A stretch of DNA of 64,000 nucleotides from Chitinophaga sp. LS1 (GCF_034274695.1 NZ_CP128362.1:4776501-4840500), one strand, 5' to 3'; positions 1 to 6,639 are shown, counted from the first letter of the stretch. Notes: generated from the letters alone by a model not told the origin. Made by a program: numbers and translations.

Positions 1-501
1 CCCACCAAGGTTCTTAATCACTTTATACCCTCTCTTCTTTGCCTCCGTCTCTATCAGCAAACCAATATCCGCTATTTTCACACCACCTCTGATCGTATTC
101 AACGCCTTCCGTAAAATATCTTTCGATGCATCCACCAATTTCTGATGTTGATGCACATCCTCTCCAATTACAAATGATCCGCCATTATCCGCCCAAAAAC
201 CATTCAGCTCTGCAGAAACATCAATATTGATCAAATCACCATCTTTTAAAATTCTCTTTTCTGAAGGAATACCATGGCAAAACTCATTATCCACACTAAT
301 ACAAGTCCAACCCGGAAATCCATAGGTTAAATAAGGCGCTGATTTAGCACCAAAGTCTGCCAGGATCTTCGCCCCATATTCATCCAGCTCTTTTGTACTC
401 ATGCCCGGTTTGGCATAGTTTGTCATTTCCTTCAATGTGTATGCAACAGCTTCACTCGCTTTTTGCATGCCGAATAATTCGGATTCTTTTGTTATTGACA
501 T
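1..501 (-). CDS. map: Methionine aminopeptidase type I (N-terminal 167 residues; C-terminus outside window)
   Basis: This is the N-terminal part of the metalloenzyme that removes the initiator Met from new proteins in the cytosol. The reverse strand reads open from the ATG at 501 to the window edge. It contains the motif CHGIPS with the conserved catalytic His at about residue 76, followed by NIDVSAEL (Asp 94) and WADNGG (Asp 105), which correspond to the two metal-binding Asp residues of the family. The remaining His and Glu ligands lie in the missing C-terminal part. The start has no in-frame upstream extension of note. Nothing looks broken; the gene is only cut by the window border. Identification rests on recognisable family motifs. 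Confidence 0.93.
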   Translation of the reverse strand, partial: MSITKESELFGMQKASEAVAYTLKEMTNYAKPGMSTKELDEYGAKILADFGAKSAPYLTYGFPGWTCISVDNEFCHGIPSEKRILKDGDLINIDVSAELNGFWADNGGSFVIGEDVHQHQKLVDASKDILRKALNTIRGGVKIADIGLLIETEAKKRGYKVIKNLGG

Positions 502-517
502 ACCTTTTATTTTGTCG

Positions 518-742
518 CTATATAGATATCAACTTCTGAATTGTCACCCTGTTGAGATTCTCACCATAGACTTCAAAATCATAGCTGTATTTCCTGTTCA
601 GTTCCGCATCTCTCTGCCAGATGTTCATCCAGCAATTGCCTACCGCAGCCGGCATCGCACCTTTTGCTGTGAATTTCTGAAACTGTTCCGGTTGAAATTC
701 ACGACCGGCCAATCATTGGGGGATTTCATCCAGGGTAGTTTA
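518..742 (-). pseudogene. Remnant of a GyrI-like / AraC effector-binding domain
   Basis: The reverse strand holds about 64 codons resembling the C-terminal half of GyrI-like small-molecule-binding domains: an FxKFTAKG stretch, a W..IWQRD segment and the acidic DFEVYGE motif, ending in a short hydrophobic strand. There is no good start: the only in-frame start is a TTG directly after an in-frame TGA at 713-715. Upstream of that stop the same frame still reads LDEIPQ, a sequence expected in this domain, before another stop. So the frame continues across a stop codon and the N-terminal half is gone. Such domains occur alone or fused to AraC/MerR DNA-binding domains. I infer a decayed gene and not a functional short protein. 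Confidence 0.55.
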
Positions 743-810
743 TCTTCTAAACATTAGCCATAAAAACCTATATATGATACAAATTTATTAAATTGATAAT
801 CAAATTATTA

Positions 811-1040
811 TAGAAGTTGTTTAAGCTTATGTAAAAAAAGGAAGAGTCCCAGAGATTATAGATTTTTGTTTTGCGGAAAAAAAGAATAAATCCGGGACTC
901 ATAGACGAAGATAAAATAAGAGATTGGATAATACCACATTTAAGTAAGAGAGAACGAGGCTTTGCACCCAGAATATGTTTAATAAAAGTGGTTCAGTTAA
1001 TCTTAAAGCGGATGAAAACAGGCTGTCAATGGAGGGAACT
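811..1040 (+). mobile_element. IS5-family transposase head, truncated
   Basis: From a TTG at 871 the frame reads about 57 residues that match the N-terminal helical domain of IS5-type transposases: an RDWIIPHLSKRERG segment and the characteristic TGCQWR motif followed by EL. Around 1035-1045 the similarity stops abruptly, and the catalytic DDE domain and the right end of the element are absent. Upstream, the AT-rich stretch near 811 (TAGAAGTTGTTTAAGC) could be the left terminal repeat with its TA target, but without the other end this is inference. The element is therefore a fragment left after a deletion or recombination that joined it to the unrelated reading frame that follows. Confidence 0.6.
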
Positions 1041-1442
1041 AGTAATGAATTTAACTGGATACTCAGAGGGCCTGAAGCTTCTATCTATCCTATCTGGACC
1101 ATCATAACGAATGTAATAAGCGGAGGAGCATCTGGATTCTCAATCAATGTTGGAGGAGCTACGTACCTTGGGCCAGTAAGTGAAATTAACCGAAGCATTG
1201 TAGAAACGAAGTTTAGGGAAGGTGGAGTTGGTACTTACGTATCCGTTCCTTTTGCTGAAGGGCTCAGCGCAACTGGGGGCTATACGCCAGGAGCAAATGG
1301 TGCTCCTGGAATCATCTCAGGAAGTCTTAGCTTTGATCCACTAGCAGGTGAGATTGGAGATGTACCCGTTCCTAAATATGGTGTAAGTTTTAGTAATACA
1401 TATAAAGTAAAAGATTTCAAACCTGAATCAAATGAGAAATAA
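1041..1442 (+). pseudogene. C-terminal fragment of an unknown glycine-rich protein
   Basis: In the frame ending at 1442 about 130 codons remain of a protein whose N-terminal part was lost at the junction with the transposase fragment. The peptide is rich in Gly, Ser and Pro with alternating beta-like patterns (GGASGFSINVGG, GGYTPGANGAPG). I do not recognise a family. The stop codon overlaps the start of the following lipoprotein gene by 11 bases, so the two were translationally coupled. A large secreted protein whose last segment is coupled to a small lipoprotein is the typical layout of polymorphic toxins and their immunity proteins in Bacteroidota. That role is inference only. An ATG at 975 gives a longer open frame, but its first codons are out-of-frame transposase sequence. 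Confidence 0.4.
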
Positions 1443-1791
1443 CAGCATAAAGCAATGGCTTTCTTTATTGGTCATTGCTACCATGTCGATCGCCTGTTTC
1501 GGCTATGAAAAAGCCGTCAGGGAATTTAAGGAATTTAATAGTGCCTCCCTCGATGGGAAAGTGATCTTCATGGAAGGGACCAATGGCTATTTCCAATTCC
1601 AATTGGACAACGATCCCAAAAAATATGGCTGCAGACCAGTTTCGGCGGACAATTTTGGAATATCCTTTCGTAACGTCGCAATGGGCAATAATATTAAAAA
1701 AATCCCTTATGCAGATACTTTAATTGTTATAAAAAAAGGCCGCACGTATAAATACGTCTTTAAGAAATTTGAAGAACAGGGAAAAAAATAA
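1432..1791 (+). CDS. Small predicted lipoprotein, immunity-like position
   Basis: This encodes a 119-residue protein with a short basic N-terminus, a hydrophobic stretch and a lipobox ending in SIAC, so it should be lipid-anchored in the envelope. The mature part is charged and has no motif I recognise. The ATG lies inside the last codons of the preceding fragment (overlap 11 bases), which implies coupled translation. By position it could be an immunity protein or an accessory to the truncated upstream protein, but nothing in its own sequence proves that. The ORF is intact and codon use is normal, so it may still be expressed, although its original promoter was probably lost with the upstream gene. 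Confidence 0.6.
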   Translation: MRNNSIKQWLSLLVIATMSIACFGYEKAVREFKEFNSASLDGKVIFMEGTNGYFQFQLDNDPKKYGCRPVSADNFGISFRNVAMGNNIKKIPYADTLIVIKKGRTYKYVFKKFEEQGKK

Positions 1792-1794
1792 ATC

Positions 1795-1872
1795 GGGTTG
1801 GAAGTAAGGGATTATTTCCCTTACTATCCTCTCACACCACTGTACATGCAGTTCGGCATACCGCGGTTCATT
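1795..1872 (-). ncRNA. Group II intron remnant: domains V and VI
   Basis: Read on the minus strand, 1869-1833 has the familiar domain V layout of bacterial group II introns: an ACCGCGGTATGCC arm, a GAAC-type turn and a GCATGTACAGTGGTGT arm that pairs back. It is followed by GAGAGG and then by a hairpin (1829-1801) with the arms AGTAAGGGA and TCCCTTACT, as expected for domain VI next to the 3' splice end. No reverse-transcriptase ORF or earlier intron domains are present within the window on this side. I read this as the truncated 3' end of an intron inserted on the minus strand, now non-functional. The identification is from recognising the conserved domain V pattern and was not folded by software. 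Confidence 0.6.
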
Positions 1873-1973
1873 AAACATAAACAGTTTTAGGGGCTACTTG
1901 AAATTGCGGTGAAGTGGATGGTGGAGAATCCTATGCCGGTAAAACTTCCAGTTGTCGAATATGAAAGATAAAT

Positions 1974-2204
1974 ATGTTCTCATTATTCAAAAAAAGCAAA
2001 GTAAATATTCAATCTGTCAGGATTCCTAACTTTGGATGGGAGAAGATCAGAGATGAAGAAGGAATTATCCTGTGGATCAATCCTGAAGAAACAATTGCGA
2101 TATCTGTTCACTTTTTATCGCAGGTGAGACACTATATTAATCTGATTGAAAAAGAGGTGAAATGGGATACAGAAATAGATAAATTGGAAACATTTGAAAG
2201 ATAA
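1974..2204 (+). CDS. Hypothetical 76-residue protein, possibly truncated
   Basis: The ORF starts with MFSLFKKSK and carries a segment VRIPNFGWEKIRDEEGI that looks like the beginning of a larger cytosolic protein. After about residue 48 the sequence becomes a charged helix with no clear continuation. This suggests a gene fragment fused to unrelated DNA, consistent with the rearranged surroundings. Just upstream (about 1890-1971) another short open stretch ends at the ATAAATATG junction, perhaps the tail of a further lost gene. The 3' end overlaps the methyltransferase start by 11 bases. I do not recognise the family and assign no function. Confidence 0.35.
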   Translation: MFSLFKKSKVNIQSVRIPNFGWEKIRDEEGIILWINPEETIAISVHFLSQVRHYINLIEKEVKWDTEIDKLETFER

Positions 2205-2760
2205 ATCAAATGGCTATGATAATATAGCCGAATTATATGCCCGGCACAGGACTACCACAGGCTCGGCTAAGGTCCGGGCCTGGGCGCAGTCGTTTGCCAA
2301 AGGCGCTGTAATACTTGATTTGGGGTGCGGCACTGGTATTCCGGTTACGAAAATATTGCTGGAAGCAGGATTGAAGGTGTATGCAGTGGATGCATCAGCT
2401 AAAATGGTAGCGGCTTTTCAGGATAACTTTCCGGATGTACCTGTAGAATGTGAGTCGGTAGAGGAGTCACAGTTTTTAAATTTTAAGTATGATGGCATTA
2501 TCTCTATTGGCGTGATATTTTTATTGGAAGAAGCTGCACAACGATCACTCATTGCAAAGATGGCTGCGGCGTTACATGCTGATGGGAAGTTGTTATTTAC
2601 TGCACCTTTGCAAAAGGTAGCCTGGCAGGATGTAATGACTGCGCAAAACTCAAGGTCTTTAGGTGCAGAAGAATACAAAAAGCTGCTGTTGGCAGCCGGC
2701 TTATCCGGTGTGGAAGAGTTTGAGGATGAGGGCGGAAATCATTATTTTAGTGGTATATGA
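2194..2760 (+). CDS. Class I SAM-dependent methyltransferase
   Basis: This encodes a 188-residue soluble enzyme with the Rossmann-type methyltransferase fold. Motif I, ILDLGCGTG, lies at about residues 40-48, followed by VYAVDASAKMV, with the acidic residue that binds the ribose of S-adenosylmethionine, and a motif IV-like region near YDGIISIG. The substrate cannot be told from sequence. Length fits the small stand-alone family of this fold, so it appears complete. It overlaps the preceding short ORF by 11 bases. Its TGA stop overlaps an ATG (ATGA at 2757-2760) that opens a 39-codon frame running into the first unit of the 95-bp repeats. That mini-ORF is probably fortuitous. Confidence 0.85.
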   Translation: MKDKSNGYDNIAELYARHRTTTGSAKVRAWAQSFAKGAVILDLGCGTGIPVTKILLEAGLKVYAVDASAKMVAAFQDNFPDVPVECESVEESQFLNFKYDGIISIGVIFLLEEAAQRSLIAKMAAALHADGKLLFTAPLQKVAWQDVMTAQNSRSLGAEEYKKLLLAAGLSGVEEFEDEGGNHYFSGI

Positions 2761-2791
2761 AAATTGATAACCCAGCCTTCAACTATGACAA

Positions 2792-3063
2792 TTTAAATCA
2801 CTGGAACAAGGTGATGAGCAGCTACTGGATAGTCATAGAGATAGGGAGAAGAGCTAGCGGATATTTCTTCTTTTGAGAAGAGTATCTTTAAATCACTGGA
2901 ACAAGGAGATAAGCACCTACTGGACGGCCATAGAGACAGGGAGAAGAGCTGGCGGATATTTCTTCTTTTGAGAAGGGTATCTTTAAATCACTGGAACAAG
3001 GTGATGAGCAGCTACTGGACGGCCATATAGACAGGGAAAAGAGCTAGCGGATATTTCTTCTTA
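2792..3063. repeat. Tandem array, 95-bp unit, about 2.9 copies, running into the 3' end of the Crp-type gene
   Basis: Three copies start at 2792, 2887 and 2982, exactly 95 bases apart, each opening with TTTAAATCACTGGAACAAGG and differing at a few positions. The last copy stops at 3063 because its final 20 bases are the genuine 3' end of the minus-strand regulator, including its stop codon. The first two copies keep the same end (codons for RRNIR and TAG) but then continue into the next unit. The array therefore looks like an amplification of the gene tail plus the adjoining spacer. Three similar gene-end arrays occur in the next 4 kb. Confidence 0.9.
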
Positions 3064-3613
3064 TCCTGCTAAGTGATGATTGAGTTATACCTAAATAAGA
3101 GGCTAAATAGGATAGTGGTATTCTATTGGCCATTGTAGGAAAGTTTCTCAAAAACATCAGGTAGCGTTCGGTGGCATCTTCTGCCATCATCGGACTGATC
3201 CTGTTTACTTTTTCCGCCAGTCCTTTTGCTGTTATTTTGGCAATGATCGCATCCCAGCTGATGATGGTCATAGACAATTCTTCCATGGCAGCTTTGGATA
3301 GCGCCACATATTCACAATCGGTGATGGCCTGTACATACTCAGTAGAAGGAATACCCTGGTTATAACTGTTTACATCGGCGATAAAGTTATTTTCGTCAAG
3401 GAAGTATTTAGTGATCTCATCGCCTTTGTTGTTGTAGTAGCAAACCCGCATAATTCCGTCCAGCAGGAAGATGATTTCACGGGGTATTCTCCCTGCTTCG
3501 TGATAATATTCATCTTTTTTGGTTGTTTTTATCACAGCTTTGCTTGTAATCATCTCAATCTGCTGTTGATTGAGATGACCGAAATGTAATAGGTAATTGA
3601 TCAGTTGTTCCAT
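3044..3613 (-). CDS. Crp/Fnr-family transcriptional regulator
   Basis: This encodes a 189-residue cytosolic regulator with an N-terminal cyclic-nucleotide-binding-like beta-barrel (about residues 25-115) and a C-terminal helix-turn-helix whose recognition part reads SYLASYLGITQSSLSRIRR. The barrel segment GRIPREIIFLLDGIMRVCYY is typical of the Bacteroidota subgroup that lacks strict cAMP ligands, so the effector is unknown. The start lies 6 bases after the stop of the upstream SDR gene, so the two form one transcription unit and the regulator probably controls that unit. The last codons are embedded in the 95-bp tandem array. Confidence 0.9.
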   Translation of the reverse strand: MEQLINYLLHFGHLNQQQIEMITSKAVIKTTKKDEYYHEAGRIPREIIFLLDGIMRVCYYNNKGDEITKYFLDENNFIADVNSYNQGIPSTEYVQAITDCEYVALSKAAMEELSMTIISWDAIIAKITAKGLAEKVNRISPMMAEDATERYLMFLRNFPTMANRIPLSYLASYLGITQSSLSRIRRNIR

Positions 3614-3619
3614 GTGTAG

Positions 3620-4420
3620 TTATTTCATTTGACTCATCAGCATTTTGTCAAACAATTTATCAGACAATATTTTTCTCATGAACAGCATGGGTTTTGCCAT
3701 TGCACCACCAATATACCTTGTTTTAGGATGTGTTGCTTCAATTCCTTTTTTAATCAGTTTGGCGATCACGACTGCTTCTACTGAGTTCTTTTCCATATCA
3801 TCGTACATCTTCAGCAGGCTATTCGCCAGACCTTTATATGCTGTATTTCCGGAAACGCGCATCAGTTCTTTGCCACCAATCCCCGTCATTTCAGATTTGG
3901 TACCACCTGGTTCAATGACAATGACATCGATACCAAATTGTCTGACCTCATTACGGAGGCAATCGCTCATTCCTTCTATGGCAAATTTACTGGCATGGTA
4001 CCATACGCCCATAGGTAATCCGACTTTACCACCTACAGAAGAGATGTTGACGATCTTTCCGTACTTGTTTTTCCGCATGTTCGGTAGTACCAGTTGAATT
4101 AATCTTGCTACACTAAAGAGGTTGATTTCCATCTGGTTTTTCGCTTCTGACAAAGGTACGTCTTCCAGTGCACCGTAGGAGCCCAGGCCCGCGCTGTTAA
4201 TGAGGATATCAATATTACCGGTTTGTGCTACACAAGCAACGATACTTTCGTCTTTTGTCACATCCAGCATAATTGGTTTGATACCATATACCTGCAGGGC
4301 CTGGAGCATTTCCATACGACGTGCAGCGCCATATACATTGTAGCCGTTTTGTGCCAGATAAATAGCGGTTGCTTTACCAATTCCGGAGCTGGCCCCGGTG
4401 ACCAATACTGTTTTCGACAT
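3620..4420 (-). CDS. Short-chain dehydrogenase/reductase (SDR)
   Basis: This encodes a 266-residue classical SDR that oxidises or reduces a carbonyl/alcohol with NAD(P)H. The N-terminal TGASSGIGKAT is the dinucleotide-binding glycine motif, followed by NSAGLGSYG, a catalytic Ser in NISSVGG and the active-site YHASK. The Arg-containing AARRMEML segment after the second strand suggests a preference for NADP(H). The C-terminal part is basic and hydrophobic, as in the DltE/retinol-dehydrogenase-like group. It is the first gene of a two-gene unit with the Crp-type regulator. A palindrome (4469-4484) and a long degenerate repeat lie upstream. Confidence 0.92.
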   Translation of the reverse strand: MSKTVLVTGASSGIGKATAIYLAQNGYNVYGAARRMEMLQALQVYGIKPIMLDVTKDESIVACVAQTGNIDILINSAGLGSYGALEDVPLSEAKNQMEINLFSVARLIQLVLPNMRKNKYGKIVNISSVGGKVGLPMGVWYHASKFAIEGMSDCLRNEVRQFGIDVIVIEPGGTKSEMTGIGGKELMRVSGNTAYKGLANSLLKMYDDMEKNSVEAVVIAKLIKKGIEATHPKTRYIGGAMAKPMLFMRKILSDKLFDKMLMSQMK

Positions 4421-4468
4421 CGTTTTTAATTTTATGATGCGAAGGTAGACTGGCTGGAATTGGGATTA

Positions 4469-4484
4469 TTTGCCATTTGGCAAA
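4469..4484. promoter_or_regulatory. Palindromic operator candidate upstream of the SDR-Crp unit
   Basis: The sequence contains the inverted repeat TTTGCCA-tt-TGGCAAA, two perfect 7-base arms, 49 bases upstream of the SDR start. On the minus strand a TACCTTCG box (4448-4441), one base from the Bacteroidota -7 consensus, lies between it and the gene. A dimeric helix-turn-helix protein, possibly the Crp-type protein of the same unit, could bind here. Binding is inference. Confidence 0.4.
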
Positions 4485-4487
4485 AAA

Positions 4488-4760
4488 GGTAAAATGGCTG
4501 TTGTAAAAGTTAGAAAGACTTTTAAGAAGTTCGAATGACTATTGTAAATGTTAAGATGTTTTTTTTAGAGTTAGAATGTTTTTTTAAAAAGTTAGAATAG
4601 CTATTTTTAAAAACTAAAATGACTATTTTAAACGTTAAGATGGCTTTATTAGAGTTCGAAAGCCTTTTTAAAAAGTTAGAATGGCTATTGTAAAATTTAA
4701 GACGGCTTTTTTAGAGTTCGAATGGCTTTTTTAAAAAGGTTAGAATGCCTGTTTTTCCTG
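4488..4760. repeat. Degenerate 20-21-bp tandem array, about 13 units, reaching the stop of the SnoaL-like gene
   Basis: Units of the form GTTAGAATGGCTTTTTTAAA, with variants such as GTTCGAATGACTATTGTAAA, follow each other at 19-22-base spacing, close to two helical turns. The final unit is the genuine 3' end of the SnoaL-like gene (stop codon at 4742-4740). The units are more diverged than those of the neighbouring arrays, suggesting greater age. No ORF of note runs through the array. Confidence 0.8.
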
Positions 4761-5162
4761 CCATTCAAATATGCCTATTCGTTTAGCAATCAGCCATTGG
4801 TTATTCACGAAGATGTAATTGTCGTAATAAATGGCGCCGATAGTCGTCTTCACTTTCGCACCAATTAATGTAATCTGGCAATAACATGTTCCGGTAGCGG
4901 TATCGCCATCTATAATTACCTTTTGCTGCCCATTGAAATGGTAGATCGTGTCGAAGTCTTTAAGGAAATTGATAAAAGCGGCTTCCATCTCTTTCCTGCC
5001 TTTCAGTTTTAAAATAGGAACGCCTTCTATAAATGTCTCTGATATTGCATCGTCAGTAAATAGCTGCACCTGTGCGTGAACATCTTTTTTATCTCCCAGT
5101 ATGGAAAGTGTATCGACCAGTTCCCGCAGGGCAAGCTTGTCTGCTAATTCCTTCATATTCAT
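4740..5162 (-). CDS. SnoaL-like (NTF2-fold) protein
   Basis: This encodes a 140-residue protein of the SnoaL/NTF2-like alpha+beta barrel fold: an N-terminal helix with LALRELVDTLSILGDKKD, a central GRKEMEAAFINFLKDFDTIYHFNGQ segment and C-terminal strands containing TGTCYCQITL and NNQWLIAKR. Members act as small hydrolases, isomerases or ligand binders. No catalytic assignment is possible. It is complete for the family. The gene lies downstream of the quinone-oxidoreductase-type gene, with two 85-bp duplications between them. Its first five codons (MNMKE) are themselves copied in each duplication. Confidence 0.82.
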   Translation of the reverse strand: MNMKELADKLALRELVDTLSILGDKKDVHAQVQLFTDDAISETFIEGVPILKLKGRKEMEAAFINFLKDFDTIYHFNGQQKVIIDGDTATGTCYCQITLIGAKVKTTIGAIYYDNYIFVNNQWLIAKRIGIFEWQEKQAF

Positions 5163-5415
5163 ACCTGTAATTTTATCAGACAGTCAGCACGATCTTACCC
5201 TGGATATGTCCATGGGTAGTCAGTTCATGTGCTTCCTTCATATTCATACCTGTAATTTTATCAGACAGTCAGCACAATCTTACCCTGGATATGTCCATGG
5301 GTAGTCCGTTCATGAGCTTCCTTCATATTCATACCTGTAATTTTATCAGACAGTCAGCACGATCTTACCCTGAATATGTCCATTGGCAGCCCGTTCATGT
5401 GCTTTTTGCGCATCA
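5161..5415. repeat. Tandem array, 85-bp unit, three copies, spanning a gene junction
   Basis: Copies begin at 5161, 5246 and 5331, exactly 85 bases apart. Each contains the 5' end of the SnoaL-like gene (ATG AAT ATG AAG GAA on the minus strand) and the 3' end of the oxidoreductase gene (codons for GHIQGKIVLTV and TGA). In the two extra copies these pieces are joined in frame, giving two 23-codon minicistrons on the minus strand (5332-5261 and 5247-5176). The gaps oxidoreductase-mini-mini-SnoaL are all 13 bases. The copies differ by a few substitutions, mostly in the region copied from the oxidoreductase tail. Confidence 0.9.
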
Positions 5416-6368
5416 GCGAGGGGAAAGGTGCTATCGATAGCGACATTTATCGTCCCTGCGGCCAGCAAACGACCGAATTCTTCTAGCTGAGTGCCATTTG
5501 AACGTACCTGGGTAGAAGAAACTATGATCCCTCGTTGTGCAGCTTCCTCCGCATCAGAGAAGCCTAAGAACACAGGGAATAAAGCACCGCCACGTTTTAT
5601 TGTTTTTAAGAAACGACCAGTATGCGGACCGCCAAGGGTATCGAGCACTAAATCAAGATCCTGCACCACGGCTTCAGGCGCCTGTTTGGTATAGTCAATA
5701 AATTCATCGGCACCTATTGAGTGTAGGAATGCTTCATGTTTGCCGGAAGCCACCGCGATGACATGCGCCCCTTTCCATTTGGCCAGTTGTACAGCCAGAT
5801 GTCCAACACCGCCGGCTGCGCCATTTACAAGTACTTTTTTGCCATTTAGGGGGACTGGATGGTGTTTATGTGCCTGAAGTGGATTCTGTACATCATGGCC
5901 CAGTTCAATGAGGAATTGCCATGCCGTCAATCCAGCCATCGGTGCCGCTGCCGCATGAATATGATCAATACCCGCTGGTTTGTGTGCAAAGTCAGAAGCC
6001 GGTGCAGCTACAAATTCCGCATAAGCAGCGCTTTCGCCCACACTGGGAAAGCGAACCATGCTAAATACTTCATCGCCTGCAGAAAACCCCTGTACACCTT
6101 TGCCAACAGCGGCAACTACACCAGAAACATCCGTACCCGGAATAATAGGGAAGGGGATATTGGGTCTCCATTCCGGAGGTAGCATTTTATAACCTTCGCG
6201 CAGGTACCAGTCTGGTGGATTGATGCCGATGGCATGCACGCGAACGAGGAGCTGACCATCCTTCAATTCCGGCATAGGTGCATCTTCGTAACGCAATACT
6301 TCCGGTCCTCCGTAAGCATGTAGGCGGATTGCTTTCATTTGTTCCATATAAGATTTGTTTATGGGCAT
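5346..6368 (-). CDS. NADP-dependent quinone-oxidoreductase-type alcohol dehydrogenase (MDR family)
   Basis: This encodes a 340-residue medium-chain reductase. The N-terminal GroES-like domain reads MKAIRLHAYGGPEVLRYED. The Rossmann domain has VLVNGAAGGVGHLAVQLAK, the AxxGGVG motif of zinc-free quinone oxidoreductases, and the C-terminus GHIQGKIVLTV is canonical. The structural-zinc Cys cluster is absent, so a zinc-independent reductase of quinones or enones is expected. Three Met codons could start it (6368, 6347, 6338). Family alignments usually begin at MKAIRLHAYGG, so 6338 is possible. It lies downstream of an AraC gene and upstream of the SnoaL-like gene; both junctions are duplicated. 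Confidence 0.9.
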   Translation of the reverse strand: MPINKSYMEQMKAIRLHAYGGPEVLRYEDAPMPELKDGQLLVRVHAIGINPPDWYLREGYKMLPPEWRPNIPFPIIPGTDVSGVVAAVGKGVQGFSAGDEVFSMVRFPSVGESAAYAEFVAAPASDFAHKPAGIDHIHAAAAPMAGLTAWQFLIELGHDVQNPLQAHKHHPVPLNGKKVLVNGAAGGVGHLAVQLAKWKGAHVIAVASGKHEAFLHSIGADEFIDYTKQAPEAVVQDLDLVLDTLGGPHTGRFLKTIKRGGALFPVFLGFSDAEEAAQRGIIVSSTQVRSNGTQLEEFGRLLAAGTINVAIDSTFPLADAQKAHERAANGHIQGKIVLTV

Positions 6369-6393
6369 GGGAATTCCATATAGGTACCCGCCG

Positions 6394-6603
6394 CCCTTTA
6401 GTTAAAAGATTTTGAATACGAGAGATATTCATTTACAGGCATGGTATCCCAAATAGGTACCTTCCCTTTAGTTAAAAGATTTTGAATACGAGAGATATTC
6501 ATTTACAGGCATGGTATCCCAAATAGGTACCCGCCCTTTAGTGAAAAGATTTTCTAAAAACGTTTGAAGCGAGATTCATTTGCAGGCATAACAATCCCCT
6601 ACA
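6394..6603. repeat. Tandem array, 70-bp unit, two full copies plus a diverged third, spanning a gene junction
   Basis: Units begin at 6394, 6464 and 6534, each opening with CCCTTTAGT. The first two are nearly identical. The third is longer and closer to the AraC gene end. On the minus strand each full unit starts an ORF with ATG CCT GTA AAT GAA, similar to the oxidoreductase start (MPIN), and ends with codons for KSFN and TAA, the AraC terminus. This gives two 14-residue minicistrons (6512-6468 and 6442-6398). The third unit still spells NVFRKSFH in one frame. The array thus repeats the AraC-oxidoreductase junction. Confidence 0.85.
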
Positions 6604-6639
6604 GGTATCCGCCATATTGAAATCGGATGCCATTATCTG

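Noticed and set aside
437..757. 106-codon plus-strand ORF
   Set aside because: It lies opposite map and the GyrI remnant, both of which show real family motifs on the minus strand.
975..1040. ATG at 975 as the true start of the Gly-rich protein
   Set aside because: The first codons are a shifted reading of the transposase sequence, so the apparent N-terminus is an artefact of the junction.
2757..2876. 39-codon ORF overlapping the methyltransferase stop (ATGA)
   Set aside because: It runs mostly through the first 95-bp repeat unit, the other units read in different frames, and no family resemblance is seen.
2792..3063. CRISPR array
   Set aside because: The 95-bp units are contiguous and wholly repeated; there are no unique spacers and no cas genes.
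6187..6432. 81-codon minus-strand ORF beginning in the 70-bp repeat
   Set aside because: It is out of frame with the oxidoreductase for most of its length and arises from the repeat unit's ATG.
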